In this document: positions 1-10,147 of the stretch, piece by piece
How positions within the stretch are numbered: position 1 is the stretch's first letter
Layout of the letters: each line of letters begins with the position of its first letter
NCBI RefSeq assembly: GCF_038561935.1
Contig: NZ_CP102770.1
Span: 5,580,001 to 5,644,000 of the forward strand
From: Myxococcus stipitatus
GTDB lineage: Bacteria > Myxococcota > Myxococcia > Myxococcales > Myxococcaceae
Direction of reading: 5' to 3'
Length of the DNA: 64,000 bases
The notes under the pieces: generated by a model
The model's input: only the letters and a program-made list of their open reading frames with translations
Told to the model about the DNA's origin: nothing
Databases searched by the model: none
Made by a program: the position numbers and the translations under genes

Positions 1-3000
1 GTCCACGCGCGGGCCGCTCTCCCCTGGCACCAGCTCGACTGGCGCCACCTCGACGCCCAGGAGCAGCGAGCCCACATCGACACCTTCCTCGCGGAGGACC
101 GCGCGCGCGGCTTCGACCTGGCCAGTCCTCCACTCATGCGACTGGCCGTCCTCCGCCTGGGTGACGACTCCTGGCAGCTCGTCTGGAGTCAGCACCACCT
201 GCTCCTGGATGGCTGGAGCGTGGGGCAGCTGCTGCAAGACCTCTTCGCCACCTACGACGCCCTGCTGCGCTCCGAGCAGCCCCGCCTGCAGCCCAGGCCC
301 CTCTACCGCGACTACATCGCCTGGCTGCGAGACTCCTCACGCCCGTCCGCCGAGTCCTACTGGCGTGAAGAGCTCCAGGGCTTCCGTTCCCCCACGCCGC
401 TTCCGGGGGCTTCGTCCTCCGCCGGGGTGGATGGCGCGCGAGCCATGGGCAAGCGTGCCCTGGCGCTCTCCAGCGCTTCGTCCTCCGCGCTCCAGGACTT
501 CGCTCGCCGGCATCAGCTCACCCTGAACACCCTCCTTCAGGCCTCCTGGGCGCTGCTGCTGAGTCGCTACTCCGGCGACACCGATGTCCTCTTTGGAGCC
601 ACCTCCGCCGCGCGCCCCGCGGAGCTGCCTTCCTCGCAGGCGATGATGGGGCTCTTCATCAACTCGCTGCCGGTGCGCGTGCGCGTGGAGGCTCGACAGC
701 CAGTGCTCACCTGGTTGCGCCAGCTCCAGGAGCGTCAGTCCGCGCAGGCCGCCCACGAGCACACGCCCCTGGTGCAGGTGCAGTCGTGGAGCCAGCTGCC
801 GCGCGGCGCCGCACTGTTCGACTCGCTGCTGGTCTTCGAGAACTACCCGCTCGAGGCTTCCCTACGGCAACGCACCGGTGACTTCGAGGTGCTCGATGTC
901 CAGGCCTTCGACCATACGAACTACCCGCTGACGGCCATCGTCTCGCCGGGGCGACAGCTGACCCTCACCTTCTCGTATGAGGCGTCTCGCTTCAGCCCGG
1001 AGGCCATCGACCGGCTGCTGGGCCACTGGCAGGTGCTGCTCGAAGGATTGATGGGGCACGCGTCGCTGCGACTCGACGAGGTGCCCATGCTGACGGCCTC
1101 CGAGCGCCAGCAGGTGCTCGTGGACTGGAATGCCACCGCCCTGGAGTTCCCCCGGGGCGAGTGCATCCACCACCTCTTCGAGGCCCAGGCCCAGCGCACC
1201 CCCGACGCGCCCGCAGTCTTCTTCGAAGGACAGCAGCTCTCCTACCGACAGCTCGACGAGCGCGCCAATCAACTGGCGCACTACCTGCGCACGCTCGGCG
1301 TCGGTCCCGAGGTGCGCGTCGCCCTCTGCGCCGAGCGCTCCCTTGAGATGGTCATCGCGCTCTTCGCCATCCTCAAGGCGGGCGGCGCCTACGTGCCCTT
1401 GGACCCGGCCTATCCGCGCGAGCGACTGGCCTTCATGCTGGAGGACTGCGGCGCTCCGGTGCTCCTCACCCAGCAACGCCTGGCATCCTCCCTGCCTGCC
1501 CATTCCGCCGCCGTCGTGCTGCTGGATGGCGACGTGTCTGTCATTGCCCGTCAGCCCATCACGCCTCCCGTGTCCGGCATCACCGCCGAGCACCTGGCCT
1601 ACGTCATCTACACCTCGGGCTCGACGGGTCGCCCGAAGGGCGCGATGAATCCCCACGCGGGCGTCGTGAACCGGCTGCGCTGGATGCCTCGCGCCCTGGG
1701 GTTGGATGGCAGTGACACGGTCCTTCAGAAGACGCCCTTCAGCTTCGACGTCTCCGTCTGGGAGTTCTTCGCACCGCTGATGGTGGGAGCGCGCCTCGTG
1801 GTGGCTCGACCGGGAGGCCATCAGGATGGTGCGTATCTGGCTCGCCTCATCGCCCAGCAGCGCATCACCCTCCTGCACTTCGTGCCGTCCATGCTCCAGG
1901 TCTTCCTGGAGCAACCGCGGCTCGACGAGACCTGCGCCAGCGTCAAGCAGGTCATCTGCAGCGGCGAAGCCCTGCCCGCCGTGTTGCAGCAGCGCTTCCA
2001 CCAGCAGTTCCCGCAGGCCACGCTGCACAACCTCTACGGCCCGACGGAAGCGGCGGTGGAGGTCACCGCCTGGACGTGCCCTCGAGGGCCCCTGCCGTCC
2101 TCCGTCCCCATCGGCCGGCCCATCGCCAACACACGGGCCTATGTGCTGGACGAGGCGCTTCACCCGGTGCCTCCCGGTGTCGCCGGAGAGCTGTACCTGG
2201 CAGGCATCCAGGTGGGCCGCGGATACTGGCGTCGCCCGGAGCTGACGGCGGAGCGCTTCATTCCGAATCCGTTCAGCACCACGCCGGGCGAGCGGCTCTA
2301 CCGCACCGGAGACAAGGTGCGCTGGCGTGAAGATGGCGCCATCGACTACCTGGGCCGCTTCGACTTCCAGGTGAAGGTGCGTGGCTTCCGCATCGAGCTG
2401 GGTGAAATCGAAGCCATTCTCGCGCAGCAGCCGGGTCTCAAGGACGCGGTGGTGGTGGTGCGTGAGGACGTGCCCGGTGACAAGCGCCTCGTGGCGTATG
2501 TCGTCATGCATCCAGGCCATACGCTCGACACGGCCACGCTGTCTCAGGCCCTCAAGCAACACCTGCCCGAACACATGGTGCCCTCGGCGTTCGTCGCCCT
2601 GGACACACTCCCGCTCTCCCCGAACGGAAAGCTCGACCGCAGGGCCCTGCCTGCGCCGGAGCTCGCGGCGACAGTGCTTGCCGAGTACGTCGCGCCAAGG
2701 ACTCCCACCGAGCAGCTCATCGCGGGGATGTTCGCCCAGGTCCTCCGACTGGAGCGTGTCGGAGCCACCAGCGACTTCTTCGAGCTGGGCGGCCACTCGT
2801 TGCTGGCGACCCAGGTCGTCAGCCGTCTGCGCGAGGCCTTCGGGGCGGAGGTGTCTCTGCGCGCCATCTTCGAGGCGCCCACCGTGGAGGCGCTCTCCCT
2901 GCGAGTGGATGCCACCTCCGGCGCGGGCGTCCAGGCTCCAGCGATGGTGCCTGCGCCGCGCACGGGCGAACTGCCGCTCTCCTTCGCCCAGCAGCGTTTG

Positions 3001-6000
3001 TGGTTCCTCCACCAGCTCGAGCCCGCGAGCCCGCTCTACAACATCCCCACCGCGCTCCGATTGCTGGGCGCGCTGGACGTGGCCGCGCTGGAGAAGAGCT
3101 TCCGTGATATCATCCGGCGTCACGAGGCCCTGCGGACCACCTTCCAGGCGACAGCCGAGGAGCCGGTCCAGATCATCTCCGCGTCCCTCGATGTGCCGCT
3201 GATCCGAGCGGACTTGAGAGGCCTGACAGCGGAGGCGCGTGAGGCCGAGCTTCGTCACAGGGTGGGCGAGGAGGCGCATCACGCCTTCGACCTGGCCCGA
3301 GGCCCGCTGTTCCGCATCACCCTGCTGGCCATGGCCGAGCAGGAGCACGTCCTGCTCCTGACGATGCACCACACCATCGCGGATGGCTGGTCGCTGGATG
3401 TGCTCATCCGAGAGATGGCCGCGCTGTACGAGGCCTTCACCTCGGGTCGTTCGTCGACGCTTCCGGAGCTGGCGCTCCAGTACGTGGACTACGCCGTCTG
3501 GCAGCGTGGCTGGCTGCGCGGAGAGGCGCTGGAGACACAGCTGTCGTTCTGGCGGCAGCAGCTCGCCGGTGCGCCGCATGCGTTGGAGCTGCTCACTGAC
3601 AAGGTGCGGCCCTCGCGACAGACACACCAGGGCGCGAGCCTCCCGCTGACTCTCTCCCGCGAGCTGTCCGAATCCCTCCACCAGCTGGCTCAGCGAGAGG
3701 GCGTCACGCCGTTCATGGTGTTGCTGGCCACGTGGCAACTGCTGTTGTCGCGCTACTCGGGCCAGGACGACATCACCATCGGCTCGCCCATCGCCGGCCG
3801 CAATCGGGCGGAGACCGAGGAGCTCATCGGCAACTTCGTCAACACCCTCGTCCTGCGCACGAAGCTCGACGGGAATCCCACCTTCCGCGAGCTGCTCGGC
3901 CGAGTGCGTGAGTCGGCCCTGGGCGCCTACGCGCACCAGGACGTGCCCTTCGAGCGACTCGTGGAGGAGCTGCGTCCCGAGCGCGACCTGAGCCGCCCAC
4001 CGCTGTTCCAGGCGATGTTCGTGCTCCACAACACGCCGAAGCAGGACGTGTCCTTCGCGGGCCTGAGCCTCCACCGCATCGCAACGGAGGTCCGCACCGC
4101 GAAGATGGAGCTATCGCTCAGTCTCGAGGACACGCCCCGAGGCTTCACGGGCTCGCTCGACTACAGCACGGACCTGTTCGAGGCGGAGACCATCGAGCGG
4201 ATGATGGGCCACCTGCGCACCCTGCTCGAGTCCGCCGTCGCCGCGCCAACCCAGCGCCTCTCCCAGCTCCCCATGCTGACGCCCTCCGAGCGCCAGCTGC
4301 TCCTCGTCGACTGGAACTCCACCTCTCTCCAGCGCCTCGACTCCAACGCCCACCTGCTCTTCGAAGCCCAGGTGGCACGCACGCCTCACGCTCCAGCCGT
4401 CAGCTTCGAGTCCTCCTCCCTCACCTACCTCCAGCTCAACTCCCGCTCCAACCAGCTCGCTCGTCACCTCCGCTCTCTCGGCGTCGGCCCCGACACCCTC
4501 GTCGGCCTCTGCGTCGAGCGCTCCCTCGACATGGTTGTCGCCATCCTCGCCGTCCTCAAGGCCGGTGGCGCCTACCTCCCCCTCGACCCGAGCTACCCCG
4601 CCCAGCGCCTCGCCTTCATGCTTCAGCAGGCCAGGCCTCCCGTCCTCCTCACCCAGTCCCACCTCGCAGACGAGCTCCCCAGCCAGGGCGAGATGCTCTT
4701 CTGCCTCGACTCCGACTGGCCTCAGGTCGCTTCGCTTCCGGATGGCGACCTCTCGCCCCTCGCCCTCGCCGACCACCTCGCCTACGTCATCTTCACCTCC
4801 GGCTCCACCGGCCAGCCCAAGGGCACACTCCTCACTCACCGTGGCCTCTGCAACACCGCTCTCGCCGCAGCGAGTGCTCTCCGCCTGGAGCCCGGACAGA
4901 AGGCTCTTCAGTTCGCCGCCTTCGGCTTCGATGCCTCCGTCTGGGAGTGCTTCTCCGCTCTTCTCAGCGGCGCTCAGCTCTGCCTCGCTCCTCGCGACTC
5001 CCTCATGCCGGGCCTGCCTCTGCACGCCCTCCTTCGCCAGCAGTCCATCACCACCGCGACGCTGACTCCCTCCGTCCTCGCCCAGACTTCTCACGAGGGC
5101 CTCGAGTCCCTTCGCACCCTCGCCTCCGCTGGTGAGGCGCTCCCCGCTGAGCTCGCTCGACGCTGGGGCCATGGCCGTCTGCTCCTCAACGCCTACGGCC
5201 CCACCGAAGTCACCGTCTGCGCCTCCGTCACTCCTGGCCCTGTCCGCCCCGAGTCCCTCACCATCGGCCGCGCTCTTCCCAACGTCCGGCTCTTCGTCCT
5301 CGACTCCGCGCTACACCCCGTGCCGCTCGGCGTCCCTGGTGAGCTCTTCGTCGGCGGCCCCGGCCTCGCTCGCGGCTACCTCCACCGCGCCGACCTCTCC
5401 GCCGAGCGCTTCATCCCGGACCCCTTCTCCTCCTCTCCTGGTGCTCGCCTCTACCGCACCGGTGACAGGGTCCGCTGGCTCGCCTCCGGTGAGCTCGACT
5501 TCCTCGGTCGCGCCGACTCCCAGGTGAAACTGCGCGGCTTCCGCATCGAGCTTGGTGAAGTCGAGGCCGTCCTCTCGTTGCACCCCTCCATCCACGAGGC
5601 CGTCGCGCTCGTCCGCGAAGACGTCCCCGGTGACGTCCGCCTCGTCGCCTACGCCGTCCTCTCCCAGGGCCACGAGCTCGACTCCGCCGCGCTGCGCGCC
5701 CACCTGCTCCAGCGGCTGCCCGAGTACATGGTGCCTTCCGCCTTCGTCTCCCTGGCGGCCCTCCCCCTCACCTCCAACGGCAAGCTCGACCGCAATGCGC
5801 TCCCCGCTCCGGAGCTGCTGAGGGCTAAGGAGAAACCCTTCATCGCTCCGCGCACGCCGATGGAGGAGATCATCACCGCCATCTGGCGAGAGCTTGTCGC
5901 CGTGGATGCGGTGAGCACGGACGATGACTTCTTCGACCTGGGTGGCCACTCACTCCTCGCTACCCAGGTCATCAGTCGCATTCGCAATGCCTTCCAAGTG

Positions 6001-9000
6001 GAAGTGCCGCTGAGCGACCTCTTCGAGCTGCGCACCGTCGCCGAGCTCTCAGCGCGCGTCGAGGCCGCGGCGCGGGCCGCGCATCGAGTCCAGGCGCCGC
6101 CGCTCCAACCCCGTGCATCAGGAGGCTCGATCCCGCTGTCGTTCGCGCAGCACCGCCTCTTGTTCCTCAACAAGCTGGAGCCGGACAGCCCGCTCTACAA
6201 CATGGCGGTGGTCCTGCGGCTGGAGGGTGCGCTGGACGCATCCGCGTTGGAGAAGAGCTTCAACGAACTCATTCGCCGCCATGAGGGATTGCGAGCCACG
6301 TTCCACGAAGAGCAGGGCTCGATGGTGCAGCACATCACTCCCGAGCTGACGCTACCGTTGCCGGTGGTGGATCTGTCCGGCGTGTCTCCCACGGAGCTGG
6401 AGGCCGAGGTGGAGCGCCTCTCGCTCGAAGAGGCCAAGCGTCCCTTCGATCTGGCACGGGCGCCGCTGATGCGCGTCACCCTGTTGCGGCTGGCCGAGCG
6501 CAGTCATGTGTTGCTGCTGACGATGCACCACATCATCTCGGATGGCTGGTCCATGAGCATCCTCGTGCGCGAGGTGGCCACGGGCTACCAGGCACTCAGC
6601 ACGGGCCAGCCTTCGCCGCTGTCTGACTTGCCTGTCCAGTACGCGGACTACGCCGCATGGCAGCGCCAGTGGCTGGAAGGCGAGGTGCTCCAAGGCCAGC
6701 TCGGCTGGTGGCGCCAGCAGCTCGACGGGATTCCGCAGCTGCTGCAGTTGCCCACCGACAAGCCGCGCCCGACGAGCCGGACCGTTCGCGGAGAGAACTA
6801 CCGATTCTCTCTCTCCCCTGAGCTCGTCACCGCGATGAAGACGTTGAGCCAGCGCGAGGGCGTCACGCTGTACATGACGCTGATGGCTGCCTTTGACGTG
6901 CTGCTGTCTCGTTACTCGGGTCAGACAGACATCGTCGTCGGCACCGACATCGCCAATCGCACCCATGCGGAGACCGAAGGCCTCATCGGCTTCTTCATCA
7001 ACCAGCTCGTCATGCGCACCAGGCTGGACGGTGACCCCACCTTCCGCGAGCTGCTCGCCCGCGTGCGCGAGGCGTCACTCGGTGCCTACGCCCACCAGGA
7101 TGTCCCCTTCGAGGAACTGGTGCGCGAGCTCAACCCCGAGCGCAGCCTCGGCCATGCGCCTCTCTTCCAGGTCAAGCTCGTCCTCCAGAACCAACCCAGG
7201 AGCAAGCTGGACCTGCCAGACCTCTCGATGGAGATGGTCCCGGTGGATCACCACACGTCGAAGTTCGACCTCACACTGTCGTTCAACGACACCGGGCACG
7301 GCCTCGCGGCGTTCTGCGAGTACAGCACTGACTTGTTCGAGGCGGAGACCATCGAGCGGATGATGGGCCACCTGCGGACCCTGCTCGAGTCCGCCGTCGC
7401 CGCGCCAACCCAGCGCCTCTCCCAGCTCCCCATGCTGACGCCCTCCGAGCGCCAGCTGCTCCTCGTCGACTGGAGCTCCACCGCTCTCCAGCGTCAGGAC
7501 TCCAACGCCCACCTGCTCTTCGAAGCCCAGGTGGCGCGCACGCCTCACGCTCCCGCCGTCAGCTTTGAGTCCTCTTCCCTCACCTACCTCCAGCTCAACT
7601 CCCGCTCCAACCAGCTCGCTCGTCACCTCCGCTCTCTCGGCGTCGGCCCCGACACTCTCGTCGGCCTCTGCGTCGAGCGCTCCCTCGACATGGTTGTCGC
7701 CATCCTCGCCGTCCTCAAGGCCGGTGGCGCCTACCTCCCTCTCGACCCGAGCTACCCCGCCCAGCGCCTCGCCTTCATGCTTCAGCAGGCCAGGCCTCCC
7801 GTCCTCCTCACCCAGTCCCACCTCGCAGACGAGCTCCCCAGCCAGGGCGAGATGCTCTTCTGCCTCGACTCCGACTGGCCTCAGGTCGCTTCGCTTCCGG
7901 ATGGCGACCTCTCGCCTCTCGCCCTGGCCGACCACCTCGCCTACGTCATCTTCACCTCCGGCTCCACGGGCCAACCCAAGGGTACCCTCCTCACTCACCG
8001 CGGCCTCTGCAACACCGCTCTCGCCGCCGCGGGCGCCCTCCGCCTGGAGCCCGGACAGAAGGCCCTTCAGTTCGCCGCCTTCGGCTTCGACGCCTCCGTC
8101 TGGGAGTGCTTCTCCGCTCTCCTCAGCGGCGCTCAGCTCTGCCTCGCTCCTCGCGACTCCCTCACGCCGGGCTTGCCCCTGCACGCCCTCCTTCGCCAGC
8201 AGTCCATCACCACCGCGACGCTGACTCCCTCCGTCCTCGCCCAGACTTCTCACGAGGGCCTTGAGTCCCTTCGCACCCTCGCCTCCGCTGGCGAGGCACT
8301 CCCCGCTGAGCTCGCTCGACGCTGGGGCCAGGGCCGTCTGCTCCTCAACGCCTACGGCCCCACCGAAGTCACCGTCTGCGCCTCCGTCACTCCTGGCCAG
8401 GTCCGCCCCGAGTCCCTCACCATCGGCCGCGCTCTTCCCAACGTCCGACTCTTCGTCCTCGACTCCGCTCTGCACCCCGTGCCGCTCGGTGTCCCAGGTG
8501 AGCTCTTCGTCGGTGGCCCCGGCCTCGCTCGCGGCTACCTCCACCGCGCCGACCTCTCCGCCGAGCGCTTCATCCCGGACCCCTTCTCCTCCTCTCCCGG
8601 TGCTCGCCTCTACCGCACCGGTGATAGGGTCCGCTGGCTTGCCTCCGGTGAGCTCGACTTCCTTGGTCGCGCTGACTCCCAGGTGAAACTGCGCGGATTC
8701 CGCATCGAGCTTGGTGAAGTCGAGGCCGTCCTCTCGTTGCACCCCTCCATCCACGAGGCCATCGCGCTCGTCCGCGAAGACGTCCCCGGTGACGTCCGCC
8801 TCGTCGCCTACGCCGTCCTCTCCCAGGGCCATGAACTTGACTCCGCTGCCCTGCGCGCCCACCTGCTCCAGCGGCTGCCCGAGTACATGGTGCCCTCCGC
8901 CTTCGTCTCCCTGGCGACCCTCCCCCTCACCTCCAACGGCAAGCTCGACCGCAACGCCCTCCCCGCTCCGGATCGGGCCCGGATGGATCAGGGATTGGAC

Positions 9001-9297
9001 TTCGAGCCGCCTCAGGGCGAAATCGAGACACAGCTCGGCGCCATCTTCATGGAGCTCCTGGGCCTCACGCAGGTGGGCCGCAACGACAGCTTCTTCGAGC
9101 TGGGCGGCCACTCGCTGCTCGCCACGCAAGCCATCTCACGGGTCGACGAGCTCTTCGGCGTTCAACTGCCGCTGCGAGAGATCTTCGAGACCCCCACGAT
9201 TGCGAACCTCTCCACGCACATCGAGGCCGCACTCGCATCCCAGGTCGACGCCGAGGAACTGAGCCGGATGATGGCCGAGCTGGAGGAGAAGCCCTGA
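1..9297 (+). CDS. Non-ribosomal peptide synthetase, last three modules (5' end outside window)
   Basis: The frame is open from base 1, so this is the C-terminal 3098 residues of a larger synthetase. Domain order: C (partial, HHxxxDG at about residue 65), A1 (TSGSTG at 538), PCP1 (LGGHS, Ser933), C2 (HHxxxDG at 1123), A2 (TSGSTG at 1599), PCP2 (Ser1984), C3 (HHxxxDG at 2176), A3 (TSGSTG at 2652), PCP3 (Ser3038). Each A domain would activate an amino acid, load the PCP, and each C domain would form a peptide bond. Read against the GrsA numbering, the A1 pocket is D-V-W-H-I-S-L-V-E-K, close to serine codes; A2 and A3 both read D-A-W-T-A-A-A-V-C-K, close to the phenylalanine code. The product inference is therefore ...-Ser-Phe-Phe (or other aromatics). 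There is no epimerisation, methylation, thioesterase or reductase domain. The protein ends with a short acidic helix after PCP3, and two tandem stops (TGA TGA) close the frame. No further NRPS gene follows, so release must happen elsewhere. Confidence 0.97.
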   Translation, partial: VHARAALPWHQLDWRHLDAQEQRAHIDTFLAEDRARGFDLASPPLMRLAVLRLGDDSWQLVWSQHHLLLDGWSVGQLLQDLFATYDALLRSEQPRLQPRPLYRDYIAWLRDSSRPSAESYWREELQGFRSPTPLPGASSSAGVDGARAMGKRALALSSASSSALQDFARRHQLTLNTLLQASWALLLSRYSGDTDVLFGATSAARPAELPSSQAMMGLFINSLPVRVRVEARQPVLTWLRQLQERQSAQAAHEHTPLVQVQSWSQLPRGAALFDSLLVFENYPLEASLRQRTGDFEVLDVQAFDHTNYPLTAIVSPGRQLTLTFSYEASRFSPEAIDRLLGHWQVLLEGLMGHASLRLDEVPMLTASERQQVLVDWNATALEFPRGECIHHLFEAQAQRTPDAPAVFFEGQQLSYRQLDERANQLAHYLRTLGVGPEVRVALCAERSLEMVIALFAILKAGGAYVPLDPAYPRERLAFMLEDCGAPVLLTQQRLASSLPAHSAAVVLLDGDVSVIARQPITPPVSGITAEHLAYVIYTSGSTGRPKGAMNPHAGVVNRLRWMPRALGLDGSDTVLQKTPFSFDVSVWEFFAPLMVGARLVVARPGGHQDGAYLARLIAQQRITLLHFVPSMLQVFLEQPRLDETCASVKQVICSGEALPAVLQQRFHQQFPQATLHNLYGPTEAAVEVTAWTCPRGPLPSSVPIGRPIANTRAYVLDEALHPVPPGVAGELYLAGIQVGRGYWRRPELTAERFIPNPFSTTPGERLYRTGDKVRWREDGAIDYLGRFDFQVKVRGFRIELGEIEAILAQQPGLKDAVVVVREDVPGDKRLVAYVVMHPGHTLDTATLSQALKQHLPEHMVPSAFVALDTLPLSPNGKLDRRALPAPELAATVLAEYVAPRTPTEQLIAGMFAQVLRLERVGATSDFFELGGHSLLATQVVSRLREAFGAEVSLRAIFEAPTVEALSLRVDATSGAGVQAPAMVPAPRTGELPLSFAQQRLWFLHQLEPASPLYNIPTALRLLGALDVAALEKSFRDIIRRHEALRTTFQATAEEPVQIISASLDVPLIRADLRGLTAEAREAELRHRVGEEAHHAFDLARGPLFRITLLAMAEQEHVLLLTMHHTIADGWSLDVLIREMAALYEAFTSGRSSTLPELALQYVDYAVWQRGWLRGEALETQLSFWRQQLAGAPHALELLTDKVRPSRQTHQGASLPLTLSRELSESLHQLAQREGVTPFMVLLATWQLLLSRYSGQDDITIGSPIAGRNRAETEELIGNFVNTLVLRTKLDGNPTFRELLGRVRESALGAYAHQDVPFERLVEELRPERDLSRPPLFQAMFVLHNTPKQDVSFAGLSLHRIATEVRTAKMELSLSLEDTPRGFTGSLDYSTDLFEAETIERMMGHLRTLLESAVAAPTQRLSQLPMLTPSERQLLLVDWNSTSLQRLDSNAHLLFEAQVARTPHAPAVSFESSSLTYLQLNSRSNQLARHLRSLGVGPDTLVGLCVERSLDMVVAILAVLKAGGAYLPLDPSYPAQRLAFMLQQARPPVLLTQSHLADELPSQGEMLFCLDSDWPQVASLPDGDLSPLALADHLAYVIFTSGSTGQPKGTLLTHRGLCNTALAAASALRLEPGQKALQFAAFGFDASVWECFSALLSGAQLCLAPRDSLMPGLPLHALLRQQSITTATLTPSVLAQTSHEGLESLRTLASAGEALPAELARRWGHGRLLLNAYGPTEVTVCASVTPGPVRPESLTIGRALPNVRLFVLDSALHPVPLGVPGELFVGGPGLARGYLHRADLSAERFIPDPFSSSPGARLYRTGDRVRWLASGELDFLGRADSQVKLRGFRIELGEVEAVLSLHPSIHEAVALVREDVPGDVRLVAYAVLSQGHELDSAALRAHLLQRLPEYMVPSAFVSLAALPLTSNGKLDRNALPAPELLRAKEKPFIAPRTPMEEIITAIWRELVAVDAVSTDDDFFDLGGHSLLATQVISRIRNAFQVEVPLSDLFELRTVAELSARVEAAARAAHRVQAPPLQPRASGGSIPLSFAQHRLLFLNKLEPDSPLYNMAVVLRLEGALDASALEKSFNELIRRHEGLRATFHEEQGSMVQHITPELTLPLPVVDLSGVSPTELEAEVERLSLEEAKRPFDLARAPLMRVTLLRLAERSHVLLLTMHHIISDGWSMSILVREVATGYQALSTGQPSPLSDLPVQYADYAAWQRQWLEGEVLQGQLGWWRQQLDGIPQLLQLPTDKPRPTSRTVRGENYRFSLSPELVTAMKTLSQREGVTLYMTLMAAFDVLLSRYSGQTDIVVGTDIANRTHAETEGLIGFFINQLVMRTRLDGDPTFRELLARVREASLGAYAHQDVPFEELVRELNPERSLGHAPLFQVKLVLQNQPRSKLDLPDLSMEMVPVDHHTSKFDLTLSFNDTGHGLAAFCEYSTDLFEAETIERMMGHLRTLLESAVAAPTQRLSQLPMLTPSERQLLLVDWSSTALQRQDSNAHLLFEAQVARTPHAPAVSFESSSLTYLQLNSRSNQLARHLRSLGVGPDTLVGLCVERSLDMVVAILAVLKAGGAYLPLDPSYPAQRLAFMLQQARPPVLLTQSHLADELPSQGEMLFCLDSDWPQVASLPDGDLSPLALADHLAYVIFTSGSTGQPKGTLLTHRGLCNTALAAAGALRLEPGQKALQFAAFGFDASVWECFSALLSGAQLCLAPRDSLTPGLPLHALLRQQSITTATLTPSVLAQTSHEGLESLRTLASAGEALPAELARRWGQGRLLLNAYGPTEVTVCASVTPGQVRPESLTIGRALPNVRLFVLDSALHPVPLGVPGELFVGGPGLARGYLHRADLSAERFIPDPFSSSPGARLYRTGDRVRWLASGELDFLGRADSQVKLRGFRIELGEVEAVLSLHPSIHEAIALVREDVPGDVRLVAYAVLSQGHELDSAALRAHLLQRLPEYMVPSAFVSLATLPLTSNGKLDRNALPAPDRARMDQGLDFEPPQGEIETQLGAIFMELLGLTQVGRNDSFFELGGHSLLATQAISRVDELFGVQLPLREIFETPTIANLSTHIEAALASQVDAEELSRMMAELEEKP
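4162..8969 (+). repeat. Duplicated NRPS block (C-A linker to end of A domain), two copies
   Basis: The stretch 4162-5810 recurs at 7321-8969 (offset 3159 bases = 1053 codons). I count about nine amino-acid differences over about 550 residues. The copies begin near the C-terminal end of the condensation domain and stop at the A10 core (NGKLDR). The C and PCP domains on either side are clearly diverged, so the copied unit is the C-A linker plus the A domain, not a whole module. Both copies use CTC and TCC codons heavily, unlike the CTG-rich flanking C domains and A1. Confidence 0.93.
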
Positions 9298-9308
9298 TGA
9301 GCGACGCT

Positions 9309-9336
9309 CGCTGCCCGCGGACACCTGCGGGCAGCG
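9309..9336 (+). terminator. GC-rich hairpin just after the NRPS stop
   Basis: A perfect 10-bp stem (CGCTGCCCGC / GCGGGCAGCG) with an 8-base loop starts 12 bases after the NRPS stop. No T-tract follows, so it could be a Rho-assisted or T-less terminator, or an mRNA-stabilising hairpin. Confidence 0.45.
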
Positions 9337-9429
9337 CAACGGGGCAGGAGGGGCTGGCCTGACCATCCCCACGGAGGTCCAAGGCCACCCAAAGCCAGCC
9401 GCCCGTGCGGCTGGGGCCCCACAGTCCCC

Positions 9430-9483
9430 AAAAAGGTGAAGGCCCTAGAGTCACCGGATTTCTCCGGAAACTCCAGGGCCTTC
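9430..9483 (-). terminator. Intrinsic terminator of tRNA-Pro
   Basis: Read on the minus strand, a 9-bp stem (GAAGGCCCT / AGGGCCTTC) with further inner pairing (GAGT/ACTC and CCGG/CCGG) is followed by ACC and five T. It begins three bases after the encoded CCA end of the tRNA. Confidence 0.88.
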
Positions 9484-9485
9484 GA

Positions 9486-9563
<78 letters not shown>

Positions 9564-9600
9564 GAACCTCTTTGCTGCGGCCGCCGTGAAGCGGTGCGCC

Positions 9601-9629
9601 CTTATGCCCCTACACGACGCTCAGGTCAA
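9601..9629 (-). promoter_or_regulatory. Sigma-70-type promoter for tRNA-Pro
   Basis: On the minus strand TTGACC (9629-9624), a 17-base spacer and CATAAG (9606-9601) lie about 40 bases before the tRNA. The -35 matches five of six consensus bases. The site sits just after the ihfA stop, giving the tRNA its own promoter. Confidence 0.6.
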
Positions 9630-9658
9630 GCAGGAGAAGAGGGGCGCCGTGGGAAAAC

Positions 9659-10048
9659 TCACCCCTCCGAATCTTCCATCCCCTCTTCATCGAAATCCTC
9701 CCCCCGCGCCTCCGCCGCATCCGCCGCCGCCTCTTCCCGCGCGTCGATCTCCGCGTGGTCATCCGGCGGCGCCTCCCCGTTCAAGGCACTCTTCAACACC
9801 TGACTCGGCCGGAAGGTCAGCACCCGACGGGCCGAGATTTCAATCTCCTTGCCCGTCTGGGGGTTGCGGCCCACGCGCGCCTTCTTCTGGCGCACCTGGA
9901 AGTTGCCGAACCCGGAGATCTTGATCTTGTCCCCACGCTCCAGCGTCTCCTTGAGCGTGTCGAACACGAGCTCCACGATTTCGGCCGACTCCTTCTTCGA
10001 GAAGCCGACCTTCTCGTAGACGCCCTCGATGATGTCCGCCTTCGTCAT
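9659..10048 (-). CDS. ihfA: Integration host factor subunit alpha (HU/IHF family)
   Basis: Small DNA-bending protein of the HU/IHF family, 129 aa. Residues 1 to about 95 carry the whole family fold: an N-terminal [17 protein letters not shown] helix, [12 protein letters not shown] in the middle, and the DNA-intercalating arm with [10 protein letters not shown]. The location directly downstream of pheT matches the widespread pheS-pheT-ihfA order, which favours the alpha subunit over HU or IHF beta. After residue 95 there is an unusual acidic tail rich in Glu, Asp and Ala (about 33 residues), absent from the E. coli protein. It could mask the DNA-binding face or tune affinity. A GAGGG ribosome site precedes the ATG. 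Transcription is probably shared with pheST, since only 99 bases separate it from pheT. Confidence 0.92.
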   Translation of the reverse strand: MTKADIIEGVYEKVGFSKKESAEIVELVFDTLKETLERGDKIKISGFGNFQVRQKKARVGRNPQTGKEIEISARRVLTFRPSQVLKSALNGEAPPDDHAEIDAREEAAADAAEARGEDFDEEGMEDSEG

Positions 10049-10147
10049 GCGAGCCCTCGGAGTTCCCCCACCTGCGGTGAGGTGAACGCCGGGACACTGT
10101 TGCAGCCTTCACGAAGCCAAGTCAACCCTCTGACTTCATTCAGGAAT

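Noticed and set aside
862-4074. Long minus-strand open frames inside the NRPS (also near 7075-9129)
   Set aside because: Antisense to conserved NRPS domains, low-complexity composition, no ribosome site.
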